Shown here piece after piece: positions 44,937-55,100 of a stretch of 64,000 bases of DNA. The stretch lies in NCBI RefSeq assembly GCF_038396765.1, contig NZ_CP150096.1, forward strand, positions 4,385,001 to 4,449,000, given 5' to 3'. The notes beneath the pieces were generated by a model. That model was not told where the DNA came from. It searched no databases and worked only from the letters and a program-made list of their open reading frames with translations. Each line of letters begins with the position of its first letter. The stretch's first letter is position 1. The translations under genes and the position numbers were made by a program. This DNA is from Chitinophaga caseinilytica (GTDB lineage Bacteria > Bacteroidota > Bacteroidia > Chitinophagales > Chitinophagaceae).

Positions 44937-44970
44937 AACGCCCCCAGGTGAGAACCTTGGGGGCGTTTCT
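44937..44970. terminator. Bidirectional terminator between the fucosidase and serine hydrolase genes
   Basis: AACGCCCCCAGGT and ACCTTGGGGGCGTT pair (one bulge) around a GAGA loop. A T-run follows on the plus strand (TTTCT) and TTTTCG on the minus strand. Confidence 0.8.
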
Positions 44971-44989
44971 ATTTTGAATTACTGGAGGC

Positions 44990-46195
44990 TTACTCTTCGC
45001 CGGCTTCTTCACCGTCGCCATGGCCCAGCACCTGCCGCAGCGGGCGAACGGCCTGGTAAATGCCGCGGTTATAACGGTTGCCGAGGATCACGAGGGTAGT
45101 GCTGTCCTGCACAAAACGGTAGAACACGGTATTGTTGCCATGCCACCATCCGTTGTGGTACACGATCTTGCGGGCACTGTCGGGATACGTCATGAGGCGC
45201 CAGCCGAGGCCGTAGTTGCGCACGCCGGGCTTTTCGTTGGAATACGGCTTGTAGGCTTCCGCGAGCGTTTCAGGCTTGAAAAGCTTCCCGGAATAGATGG
45301 CCTGGTCCCACTTCAGCATATCACGGACGGTGGAGTAGATGCCTTTGTCGCCCGTAACGCCGTCGAAACTATTATCCGCTTCCGGACGCCAGTTGGAAAG
45401 GTGGGAAACGGTTTGGCCGGTCCGCGGCGCGAGGGTAGGGTTTGCCACGAAAGTGTGCGTCATTTCGAGGGGGCCGAAGAACGTCTGCTGGAGGTAATCC
45501 GCATATTTCTGGCCACTCACTTTTTCGATGATGGCAGACAGGATGAGATAATTGGTGTTGCAATAGCTGAAATGCCGGTCGGGCTGGTATTGCGACGCCG
45601 GTTTGTGGACGATCATGAGGTTGATGACTTCCTCGTTGGTAAGGAAATGCGTTTTGTCTTTATTCAGGCTGTCGCAGAAGTAAAGATAATTGGGAAGCCC
45701 GCTCCGGTGGTTGAGCAGGGTGCGGACGGTGACGCCGAGGTACGGAAAATCCGGCCACCATTTGGTGACGGGGTCTTCGAGCGACAATTTCCCTCTTTCC
45801 ACGAGCGACAGTACGGCCATACCGGTGAAGGTTTTGGAGACGGACGCGAGTTGGAAGGAGGAGGAGTCGGATACCGGGATTTTGGTGGCGTGGCTTTCGA
45901 GGCCCTGGTAGTGTTCGTAGAGCACTACGCCTTTTTTGGCGACGAGCACGGCGCCGCTGAAAGAGGAGGCTGGCAGGCGATGTCTGATCAGGTCTTCCAC
46001 TTCCCGGCTGATCCGCTTGTTGCGGGGATCGGCGAGAATGGCTTGTACCGCTTCTTCGGAGAGCCCGAGGGTGTATTCAGACGTTTTGGCCGGAGCCTTC
46101 TTTTCATCTTTCCGGCTGGCGGAGCTGCTGCTGCAACCGGAATATATAAATAAGCCAGATATGGCTAATAACACAATTGCCTTCGACCCGTTCAT
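44990..46195 (-). CDS. Beta-lactamase-fold serine hydrolase lipoprotein
   Basis: 401 residues from the ATG at 46195; the frame is open to 46240 but this start gives a clean lipoprotein signal (MNGSKAIVLLAISGLFIYSGC, lipid Cys21). The penicillin-binding/class C beta-lactamase core has the catalytic tetrad pattern SVSK (Ser118, Lys121), YCN (Tyr211, Asn213) and an HNGWWHG stretch in the KTG position. Such proteins include D-aminopeptidases, esterases and peptidoglycan hydrolases, and the sequence does not point to a true beta-lactamase. A Ser/Lys-rich linker (about 22-40) tethers the domain to the lipid. It ends in a Glu-rich tail (HGDGEEAGEE). Confidence 0.85.
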   Translation of the reverse strand: MNGSKAIVLLAISGLFIYSGCSSSSASRKDEKKAPAKTSEYTLGLSEEAVQAILADPRNKRISREVEDLIRHRLPASSFSGAVLVAKKGVVLYEHYQGLESHATKIPVSDSSSFQLASVSKTFTGMAVLSLVERGKLSLEDPVTKWWPDFPYLGVTVRTLLNHRSGLPNYLYFCDSLNKDKTHFLTNEEVINLMIVHKPASQYQPDRHFSYCNTNYLILSAIIEKVSGQKYADYLQQTFFGPLEMTHTFVANPTLAPRTGQTVSHLSNWRPEADNSFDGVTGDKGIYSTVRDMLKWDQAIYSGKLFKPETLAEAYKPYSNEKPGVRNYGLGWRLMTYPDSARKIVYHNGWWHGNNTVFYRFVQDSTTLVILGNRYNRGIYQAVRPLRQVLGHGDGEEAGEE

Positions 46196-46338
46196 TTCAA
46201 TGCTGCTGGTATATGTTGATTGATATCGATTTCTTAACAATTTTCATGCCCGAACAGGCATAATCCGCGAAAATAATTTAAAAAATACGAATTGAGGGGG
46301 GCTTTTTTTGCGTAATGTCGAATTCCGGAGGGCCTTTA

Positions 46339-46369
46339 TTTGATTTCTACTCAAACTAGGCTAAGTTTG
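46339..46369 (+). promoter_or_regulatory. Bacteroidota-type promoter for serA
   Basis: TTTG (46339-46342), 19 nt, TAAGTTTG (46362-46369): all fixed positions match. Transcription would begin near 46375, giving a leader of about 68 nt. Confidence 0.7.
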
Positions 46370-46380
46370 TGCCACTTTTT

Positions 46381-46410
46381 GATGACAAATCCATCACCGG
46401 AAATGTCATC
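46381..46410 (+). promoter_or_regulatory. Dyad in the serA leader
   Basis: GATGACA (46381-46387) and TGTCATC (46404-46410) form a 7-bp inverted repeat with a 16-nt spacer inside the predicted 5' leader. It could be an operator or an mRNA hairpin; no known class is recognised. Confidence 0.45.
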
Positions 46411-46442
46411 GCATTGTAATCAGCAGATATATATCCAACACC

Positions 46443-47681
46443 ATGAGCCAAAAGAAATTAACGAGTTACCCAAAAGAGAAGATCAATATCCTTTTGCTGG
46501 AAAACATCAGTGACGCCGCGGTGGCAGAGTTCAAGGAGGCGGGGTATGTGAATACCCGGAAAGTCACGGGAGCCCTCAGCGAGGAAGACCTGATCCGCGA
46601 AGTGAAAGACGTTCATCTGCTGGGCATCCGCTCCAAGACCCAGGTCACCGCCAAAGTGCTCGAGGCCGCCAAGAAGCTCCAGGGCATCGGCTGCTTCTGT
46701 ATCGGCACCAACCAGGTAGACCTGAAAAGCGCCACCGAGCATGGTGTGGCCGTTTTCAACGCTCCGTATTCCAACACCCGCTCCGTAGCGGAACTGGTGA
46801 TCGGCCTGTCGATCCTGCTCATCCGCCGCATCCCCGACAAAAACGCCGCCGCCCACAAAGGCATCTGGATGAAAGAAGCCACCGGCAGCTATGAGCTCCG
46901 CGGCAAAACCATCGGTATCGTCGGCTACGGCAACATCGGCAGCCAGGTGAGCGTGCTCGCGGAAGCACTGGGCATGAACGTCCTCTATTACGACGTGGAA
47001 ACCAAACTGCCCCTGGGCAACGCCACACAGATCCGCACCATCAAAGACCTGTTCTCACAGTCAGACATCATTTCCCTGCACGTACCGTCTAACCGCAGCA
47101 CGGCAGATATGATCAATAAAGAAACCCTCAAGCACGTCAAAAAAGGCGCGATCTTCCTCAACTACGCACGCGGCGAAGTAGTGGTGCTCGAAGACCTCCG
47201 CGATGCGCTCGAAAAAGGGCAGCTGTCCGGCGCAGCGGTAGACGTGTTCCCGGTAGAGCCGGAAAAGAACGGCGCCGCCTTCACAACGCCGCTCCAGGGC
47301 CTGGCCAACGTGATCCTCACCCCGCACATCGGCGGCAGCACCGAGGAAGCGCAGCACAACATCGGGCTGGACGTGTCCTCCAAAATGCTGAATTACCTCG
47401 AAAAAGGCGCCAGCTTCGGTTCGCATACCGTGCCGGCACTGAGCGTTCCCGCCATCGAGAACACCCATCGCATCCTGCACATCCACAAAAACGTGCCGGG
47501 CGTACTGTCGGAAATCAACAGCGCGCTGTCGTCCAAAAACATCAACATCGTGGGCCAGTACCTCAAAACCAACGACCAGATCGGTTACGTGGTGCTGGAC
47601 GTGGATTCCAAGCTTTCCCAGGAAGCGTTTTCCCTCCTCAAGGATGTAAACCATACGATCAAGACCCGCATGCTGTATTGA
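46443..47681 (+). CDS. serA: D-3-phosphoglycerate dehydrogenase with ACT domain
   Basis: 412 residues, the E. coli-like length. First step of serine synthesis: oxidation of 3-phosphoglycerate with NAD. Rossmann motif IVGYGNIGS (159-167), catalytic residues Arg243 (NYARGEVV), Glu272 (VFPVEPEK) and His295 (LTPHIGGST), and a C-terminal ACT domain (about 335-412, IHKNVPGVLSEINSAL) that in this class binds serine for feedback inhibition. It has its own promoter and strong terminator and is therefore a single-gene unit. Confidence 0.96.
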   Translation: MSQKKLTSYPKEKINILLLENISDAAVAEFKEAGYVNTRKVTGALSEEDLIREVKDVHLLGIRSKTQVTAKVLEAAKKLQGIGCFCIGTNQVDLKSATEHGVAVFNAPYSNTRSVAELVIGLSILLIRRIPDKNAAAHKGIWMKEATGSYELRGKTIGIVGYGNIGSQVSVLAEALGMNVLYYDVETKLPLGNATQIRTIKDLFSQSDIISLHVPSNRSTADMINKETLKHVKKGAIFLNYARGEVVVLEDLRDALEKGQLSGAAVDVFPVEPEKNGAAFTTPLQGLANVILTPHIGGSTEEAQHNIGLDVSSKMLNYLEKGASFGSHTVPALSVPAIENTHRILHIHKNVPGVLSEINSALSSKNINIVGQYLKTNDQIGYVVLDVDSKLSQEAFSLLKDVNHTIKTRMLY

Positions 47682-47704
47682 TCCTGCCGGTCTCAACGAT
47701 ACCA

Positions 47705-47735
47705 GGCCTCCCGGCGTTCCGGGAGGCCTTTTTTT
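47705..47735 (+). terminator. Terminator of serA
   Basis: GGCCTCCCGG (47705-47714) and CCGGGAGGCC (47719-47728) form a perfect 10-bp stem with loop CGTT, then seven T. Confidence 0.95.
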
Positions 47736-47799
47736 ATGCGGAAATATTTGGTGAGGATTCCGAAAGAAAGCGCAACTTTGCGGCATATTTCAGACAAGT

Positions 47800-48156
47800 A
47801 TGTCCAAATTGATAAAACTGGAGGAAGTGGCGATGTTCCTGCTCGCCATGCTGATGTTCGAACAACAGTGCACGTTATCGTGGTGGTGGTTTTTCGGTTG
47901 CCTTTTATTGCCCGACCTGAGTATGCTCGGGTACCTGGGCGGCCCGCGCACCGGCGCCTGGGTGTACAATTTCTTCCATCATAAGGGTGTTGCCCTGCTG
48001 GCTTACTTTGCCGGCACCTGGTTCGCTTTCGAGCCCCTGGCGTTTGCAGGGATCGTTTTATTCGCCCATTCCTCGCTCGACCGTGTGTTCGGTTACGGCC
48101 TGAAACTGGCTACCGGCTTCCAGGATACGCACCTGGGAAGGATCGGGAAGAAGTAA
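47800..48156 (+). CDS. DUF4260 family membrane protein
   Basis: 118 residues with three to four hydrophobic helices and the DUF4260 patterns LLLPDLSMLGYLGGPRTGAW (about 45-64), VYNFFHHK and FAHSSLDRVFGYGLKL followed by FQDTHLGRIGK at the C-terminus. The family is conserved but uncharacterised; its conserved Asp, His and Arg residues on helix ends hint at a catalytic or binding role in the membrane. It stands alone between serA and two minus-strand lipoprotein genes. Confidence 0.85.
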   Translation: MSKLIKLEEVAMFLLAMLMFEQQCTLSWWWFFGCLLLPDLSMLGYLGGPRTGAWVYNFFHHKGVALLAYFAGTWFAFEPLAFAGIVLFAHSSLDRVFGYGLKLATGFQDTHLGRIGKK

Positions 48157-48202
48157 TCATGTTGGATTAGAAATAAAGCTGTCTGCCCGCTACCGGCAGG
48201 CA

Positions 48203-48598
48203 CTATTTCACATATAACGAATCGATCAAACCCGCCGCCGACCCGTCGTAGAAGCGGAAGTACTTGGGCCCGGGAGCACCGATGGCCAGGGAAAGCATAT
48301 GGCTGCGGGGAGTTGCCGATTGGCTGCAATCGGGCGTTTCGGCATTCCGACCCGCCAAACTGGAAATGACCAGCGTGTCGCCGTAAGTAATGGAGTGCAG
48401 CAGGGCGATGTCTTCACAGGCGCCGGCGAGCACCGTCACCTGCAGGCTCACCGCTTCGCCGCGGCGGATCGTGTCTGGCCCTTCCATGCGGGTTACGACC
48501 AGCTGGCGGACGACCCGCTCGGTTTCGGTTTCCTTGTCACATCCCCAAACGAACATCAATAAGGCCGCGACGAGCCCTGGCAGGAAGGTTTTCTTCAT
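48203..48598 (-). CDS. Small lipoprotein, paralogue of the neighbouring 48629-49027 gene
   Basis: 131 residues. Lipoprotein signal MKKTFLPGLVAALLMFVWGC (Cys20). The mature part is a predicted single beta-sandwich (VVTRMEGPDTIRRGEAVSLQVTVLAGACEDIALL) ending IDSLYVK. It shares the plan of its upstream neighbour: PDT followed by a verb-like strand, a central xxCexl cysteine, a second cysteine, a GPKYFRFYD/GKQFLILEA strand and an identical-style DSxYVK end. I do not recognise the family. It may be cotranscribed with its neighbour (30-bp gap). Confidence 0.72.
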   Translation of the reverse strand: MKKTFLPGLVAALLMFVWGCDKETETERVVRQLVVTRMEGPDTIRRGEAVSLQVTVLAGACEDIALLHSITYGDTLVISSLAGRNAETPDCSQSATPRSHMLSLAIGAPGPKYFRFYDGSAAGLIDSLYVK

Positions 48599-48628
48599 CA
48601 GGATTAATTCTACCTAAATATGCAATTT

Positions 48629-49027
48629 TTATTTGACATATACAGAATCCATTAGTTGCCCGTTTTCCGCCTCCAGGATGAGGAACTGCTTTCCCGGCGA
48701 CTTATACCGCCATTTCATGGTACCGATAACCTCCGGCAGCGAAGTATCGCACGACCGGCCCCGGTTCTCCCGTTCCGCCAAAACCCTGAACCAGGTCGTA
48801 TCCGGCGCATAGCGGCCGGCGTTGGCGGCGATCGTGAGCCGCTCGCAATTCGCGACCCTCGCCGCAACCGTTATATCAAAGGAAACATTCATGGCAACCG
48901 TATCCGGACATTCGAAGCGCAGCACCCGTGCCGGCCGCGACGTTCGTTTGAATGCGGGTTTGGAGCAGGTCCACGACATGAACAACGTGGCGCCGGCAAG
49001 CAGCACGGCGATCGGGGCTATTTTCAT
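48629..49027 (-). CDS. Small lipoprotein downstream of the giant adhesin gene
   Basis: 132 residues from the ATG at 49027 (MKIAPIAVLLAGATLFMSWTC); seven extra codons upstream are open but add a poor N-terminus. The lipobox MSWTC (Cys21) is weak but position and charge fit. The mature region is a beta-rich domain (RVLRFECPDTVAMNVSFDITVAARVANCERLTI) ending MDSVYVK, like the next gene. It lies 111 bp past the giant gene, beyond a terminator, on the same strand. Function unknown. Confidence 0.68.
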   Translation of the reverse strand: MKIAPIAVLLAGATLFMSWTCSKPAFKRTSRPARVLRFECPDTVAMNVSFDITVAARVANCERLTIAANAGRYAPDTTWFRVLAERENRGRSCDTSLPEVIGTMKWRYKSPGKQFLILEAENGQLMDSVYVK

Positions 49028-49076
49028 ACAGCATGAAATGATACCCATCTAAAACGTAACCACTTACATAATGTTA

Positions 49077-49112
49077 CAGAAAAAGAAGAAGGCCGCCCGG
49101 AAGGACGGCCTT
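49077..49112 (-). terminator. Terminator of the giant adhesin gene
   Basis: On the minus strand, AAGGCCGTCC pairs with GGGCGGCCTT (49112-49089, one mismatch, TTCC loop), followed by CTTCTTTTTC. Confidence 0.8.
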
Positions 49113-49138
49113 TTCTATTCATATATTCCTGTCAAAAA

Positions 49139-52100
49139 TTACCGGATCACGGTCACATCGCCTTTGATGATGAAGGCAGGGCCGAAGGTGGTCCGCTTGT
49201 AGGTGAGCCACCATACGAAGGTGCCTACATCCACAGGGCGGCCTTTGTACGTTCCGTCCCAACCCTGGTGCTGATCTTTGCTGATGTACACCAGTTCACC
49301 CCAGCGGTTGAAGATGCGCAGTTCGTATTCGTACATCGGGCCTCTCAGTACGGGGCGGAAGAGATCGTTCTTGCCGTCGCCGTTGGGAGAGAAGGCATTC
49401 GGTACTTCAGGCTTGCTGTCGCAATCTTTCACATCGATGGTGATTTCGTCCGTACTGCTGCCGCAATCGTTGAAGGCGGTCACGGTGTAGGTACCGGGCT
49501 CTTTCACTTCGATGGAAGCCGTGGTGGCACCAGTGCTCCAGAGGTAACGGCTGGCGTTCGTAGCGTTGGCTTTCAGCATGAAGCGGCGGCCGCGGCAGAT
49601 GATCGTATCGTTGCCCAGGTTCACCGTCGGCGGGCCGGCGATAGATACCTTGATGCTGTCGGTTTTGTAGCGGTCGCAGTACTTATCGAGTACGCCGAGT
49701 ACGTAGGTGCCGGGCTGGGTGATGGTTTTGATCGGATTGAGGTCGCCATCGTTCCAGCGGTACACGTTCACGTCAGGATGTCTTGCGTCTACGAGGATGC
49801 TGCTGCCGGGGCACATGTAGCGGTCGGGGCCGAGCTCGAGCTTCATGTCCGGGCGCTCGCTCACTCTCACGGCTTCCTTCACCACGCAATTGTCCCTGAA
49901 CACTGCCACCTGGTAAGTACCGGCCCTGCTCACTACGATGGAGTTGCTGGTTTCACCGGTAGCCCACTGGATGCGGCCTGCGTTGGTGTTGACGGTCAGC
50001 ATAACTGACTGGCCGGGGCAGATAGACGTGTCTCTGCTGAGGGTTACGTCTGGCGGCGGGTTCACCGTTACGTTCACGGTATCGATGGTGATACATCCGA
50101 GTTTGGTGACGCGTACCCAGAAGCGTTCCTGCGTGCTCACCGTGATGATGGGCGAGGTGGCGCCGGTGCTCCAGAGGTAGGTAGCGTTGCCTTCCACGGT
50201 AGCGTCCAGTTTAACGGACTGGCCGCGGCAGATGGTGGTGTCTTTCAGATCGATGAGCGGCATCGGGATCACACCCACTTCGATGGAATCGGCCGCTTCG
50301 CACATACCGTTGCTTACGGTCACTTTGTAGGTGCCTGCGCGGGTGATGCGGATGCGCTGGGTGGTTTCTCCGGTCGACCATCTGATCTGGTACCCGAAGT
50401 TGGCCGGGCCCGCATCCAGTACCATGCCGTTACCGCCGCATAGGCTGGTATCGCTGCCCAGGTTCACCACAGGCATTTGCAGGTAGTTGATGGTGTAGGT
50501 CACCGTATCGGACACACAACCGGTGATACCGTCGCGCACCACGAACGAGGCCGAAGTAGCGCCGTTCACGTTGAAGCGCGGGTTGCTGGAGGTCATCGGA
50601 ACGCTTACCGCATTGGCTGGCGTTACGCCTACCAGGGTGTATACCGGTCTGTTCACGTCGCCTTTGGTTTTCAAGGTGATGAACGGATTGGTAGAGCAGT
50701 TCGTGAACACTTCCGCCTGCAGTTCCGGTTTCGGACAGGGCAGTACGTGGATCTGCTGGATCACGTCGTCTGCCGCGTTGCCGCAATTGTCGGTCACTTT
50801 CCATCTTCTCGTGATGATATAACCGGCACACAGGTCAGGCGTATACGGGTCGATGGTGTATTGCACCTGTTTGGGGAAGCCTTCCGAGCAGTTGTCGGTC
50901 GCCGTCAGTGCGATCGGGGCTGTCGGGATGGCTTGTCCGCAGGTCAGCGTAATGTCTGCCGGGGGAGCGGCGATCACGGGTTTCACCGTGTCGATCACCA
51001 TGATTACCTGGCGCATTTCGTTGGCGTTGCCACAGTTGTCTACCGCCGTCCAGATATTAACGATCCGGTAAGAGCAGTTGCCCGGTACTGTTTCGCGGAA
51101 AGATCTGAACCTTACGGTTACACCGCCGCTGGGCGTACAGTTGTCGGTAGCGTTGATGCTCACCGGCGCGGGGAGCGCGTCGCACATCACCGTCGTATCT
51201 GCCGGTGCGGCCATGGTGAACGTCGGTTTGGTGGTATCCATCACCGTGATCACCTGCGTAGCGATGGCTACGTTGCCACATTCGTCGATGGCTTTCCAGG
51301 TGCGGGTCAGGCGGTAATTGTCGGCGCAACGGGTAGAAAGCGGGCGCTTGCTGAAGCTGTACTCGATCCGTACGTTGTTGCCGGAACAATTGTCGGTTGC
51401 GGTCATAACCGGTACCGAGGGCACTTCGCTGCAAGACAGCGTAATGTCGGTCGGCGGCAGGGTGGTGAAGACCGGCGCAGTGGTATCCTGTACCGTGATC
51501 GTCTGCGTTACCGTGGTTGCGTTGCCGCATTCGTCGGTAGCCGTCCAGGTGCGGATCAGGCGGTAGTTGTTCGCACAGGCGCCGGGGATGTCTTCGCGGC
51601 GTTCGTATTTCACGATGCGCACGTTCGCAGCGGGCGAGCAGTTGTCGGTGGCCGTCAGGTCCGGTTGAACCGGGATGGCGCTGCACTCAACCGTCGCATT
51701 TGCGGGAACAGGCATGTTGAACACGGGTTTGGTGTTGTCCACAACGGTCAGTACCTGCGTCACGGTGCGGGAGTTGCCGCATTCGTCGGTAGCCGTCCAG
51801 GTGCGGATGAGGCGATAGTTGTTCGCGCAGGCACCGGGGATGTCTTCGCGGCGTTCGTTCTTCACGATCGTCACGTTGGTACCGGAGCAGGCGTCGTTCG
51901 CCGAAAGGTCGGACTGTGCCGGGATGGCGTGGCACTCAACCGTAGCGTCTGCCGGAGTGGGCGTAGTGAATACCGGTGCGGTGGTATCTCTCACCGTCAG
52001 TACCTGCTGCACCGTGGTGCTGTTGCCGCACTCGTCGGTAGCGGTCCAGGTACGGATGAGGCGGTAGTTGTTCGCACAGGCGCCGGGGATGTCTTCACGG

Positions 52101-55100
52101 CGTTCGTTTTTCACCACCGTCACATTATTGCTGGCAGAGCAGTTGTCGGTTACGTTGAGGTTCGGCTGAACCGGGATGGCGCTGCATTCTACCGTAGCGT
52201 CTGCCGGCGTGCTGCCTACGAAAGTGGGACGGGTGGTGTCCTGAACGGTCAGCACCTGCGTCACCGTGCGGGTATTGCCGCATTCGTCGGTCGCGGTCCA
52301 GGTACGGATCAGGCGATAATTGTTCACGCATGCACCGGCGATGTCTTCGCGGCGTTCGCTCTTCACGGTCCTGATGGCGCTGGTAGCGGTACAGTTGTCG
52401 GTTACCGACAGGTCGGGCTGCGTCGGGATGGCGTCGCAATTCACCGTTACGTCGGCCGGTACCGGCATCGTGAAGTTCGGGCGTGTGGTATCCTGTACCG
52501 TGATCACCTGTGTCAGCACAGCGCTGTTGCCGCATTCGTCGGTAGCCGTCCAGGTGCGGATGAGGCGGTAATTGTTGGCGCATGCTCCGGCGATGTCTTC
52601 GCGGCGCTCGTTCTTCACGATGGTCACGCGGTTTTGTGCGGAGCAGTTGTCGGTAGCCGTGATATCAGGCTGTGCCGGCACGGCGTTACAATCTACGGTC
52701 GCATCCAGGGGAACCGGCAGGGCAAACACCGGTTTGGTCGTATCCTGTACCGTTACCACCTGGCGCACGGTGCGGGCGTTGCCGCAGGCGTCGGTAGCCG
52801 TCCAGGTGCGGATGAGGCGGTAGTTGTTGGCACATGCACCGGCGATGCTTTCACGGGTCTCGTTTTTCACAACTGTCACGTCGCTGGCGGCGGAACAGTT
52901 GTCGGTAGCCGTGAGGTCGGGCTGAACGGGGATGGCGTCGCAATTCACGGTCGTATCTGCCGGTGTGGGCATCATGAACGTGGGACGGGTGGTGTCTCTC
53001 ACCGTGATCACCTGGATCACTTTGGTGATATTGCCGCATCCGTCGTTGGCCGTCCAGGTGCGGAGCAACCTGTAATTATTGGCGCAGGCGCCGGGGATGT
53101 CGATATGTTCTTCTTCGAACTGAACATTGATGATACCTGCACAATTATCGCTGGCCGTGATCACGGGGCGCGCCGGGATGGCGTCGCAATTCACCGTGGT
53201 ATCAGCCGGGATCGGGGTGGTGAACACCGGCTTGGTACGGTCTGCCACGATGATGGTCTGCGTGAGCGTGGTGCTGTTGCCGCATACATCGGTGGCCGTC
53301 CAGGTACGGATGAGGCGATAAGTGTTGGCGCAGGTGCTGTCGATGCGCTGTTCGTTTTTCACGACGGTCACATTACCGGCGCAGTTGTCGGTGGCCGACA
53401 GGTCGGGCTGTGCGGGCACCTTGTCGCACTCTACCGTTGCGTTGGCAGGAGCGGAGCTGGTGAACACGGGGGCCGTGGTGTCTTGTACCGTTACGGTCTG
53501 CGATACGGTATTGAAGTTGCCGCATTCGTCGGTGGCCGTCCAGGTGCGGATCAGTTCGTAGTTATTGATGCAAGCGCCCGGGATATCGCGGCGGGTTTCG
53601 CTGAAGCGAACGGTCACGTTGTTGCCGGTGCTGCAATTGTCGGTAGCGTTCATGTTCGGTGCGGCGGGCACTTTATCGCAATCCACAGTGGTGTCAGCAG
53701 GTGCTGCGCTGGTGAACACGGGCGCTTTGGTGTCTACTACGGTGATGGTCTGCGTCACGGTCTGGGCGTTCCTGCACTCGTCGATCGCCGTCCAGGTGCG
53801 GATCAGCAGATAGTTGTTGGCACAGGCGCCGGGGATCGGGTTCCTGTTTTCGTTCTTCAGCACGGTCACTTTACCGGCCGGGCTGCAATTGTCGATGGCC
53901 GTGAGGTCGGGTTGTGCCGGGATCTCGTCACAATTCACCGTTACATCTGCAGGCGTAGGCATGGTGAACACGGGAGCGGTCCTGTCTTCTACGGTCAGCG
54001 TCTGCACGAACGTGGCGCTGTTGCCGCAGAGATCGGTAGCCGTCCAGGTGCGGCGCAGGCGGTAATTGTTGGTGCAGGCGCCGGATGTGCGGATGGTATC
54101 CACTTTCAGGGAAACGGTCACCTGGTTGCCCATGCTGCAATTATCCGTTGCGTTCACCGCAGGGGTGGCAGGGATGGCGTCGCAGCTCACGGTAGCGTCT
54201 GCAGGCTGTCCGTTCGGGAAGGAGAATACCGGTTTGGTGGTATCCTGTACGGTCACCAGCTGAACGTGTGTGCTGAAATTGCCGCAAAGGTCAGTGGCGG
54301 TCCAGGTACGGCGCAGCTGGTAGTTGCTGATGCAGGCGCTGTTTGCGCGGAGGGTATCGGTCTTCAGGTCGATGGTCACCATGTTGCCGGGCGTACAGTT
54401 GTCGGTTGCGGTCGGCATCGCGGCGGCAGGTACGGCGTCGCAGTTCACGGTTACGTTGGCAGGACGGCTCACCCAAACCATCACAGGCTTGGTGGTATCC
54501 TGTACGGTAACGGTCTGAACGTGCGAGATCGCGTTGCCGCAAAGGTCGGTAGCGGTCCAGGTGCGGCGCAGCTGGTAGCTGTTCACGCAGGCGTTGGAAG
54601 CGCGCACCGTATCCTGGCGGTAATCCATATCGATCTGGTTCACCGGTGTACAGTTATCCGTTGCCATAGCGGTTGCTGCGGCCGGGATGGCGTCGCAGTT
54701 CACGGTTACGTCGGCAGGACGGGCACCGGTCCATACCAGCACGGGGCGGGTAGTATCGCGGACGGTCACGGTCTGCACATGCGTAGCCACGTTGCCGCAA
54801 AGGTCGGTGGCGGTCCAGGTGCGGCGGATGGTGTAATTGCTCACACAAGCGCCCGGAGCGCGGGTGATCACGGAATCCATCACCAGTGTGATCTGGTTGG
54901 CAGGCGTACAGTTATCCGAAACGGTCGGTACCGGCCTAGCAGGAAGTGCGTCGCAATTGGCGGTCATATCCGCAGGCAATCCGCCCGTCCAGGTAAATTT
55001 CGGCATGGTCGTATCCTGTACGGTGATCAGCTGTTCCCAGCTGGTGCTGTTATTGCACAGGTCGGTAGCCGTCCAGATACGGCGGATGGTATAGCTGCTG

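Noticed and set aside
44990..46195. Antibiotic-resistance beta-lactamase
   Set aside because: The fold is of the penicillin-binding/class C type, but the third motif and lipoprotein nature fit the broad serine-hydrolase family; nothing specific to beta-lactam hydrolysis is visible.
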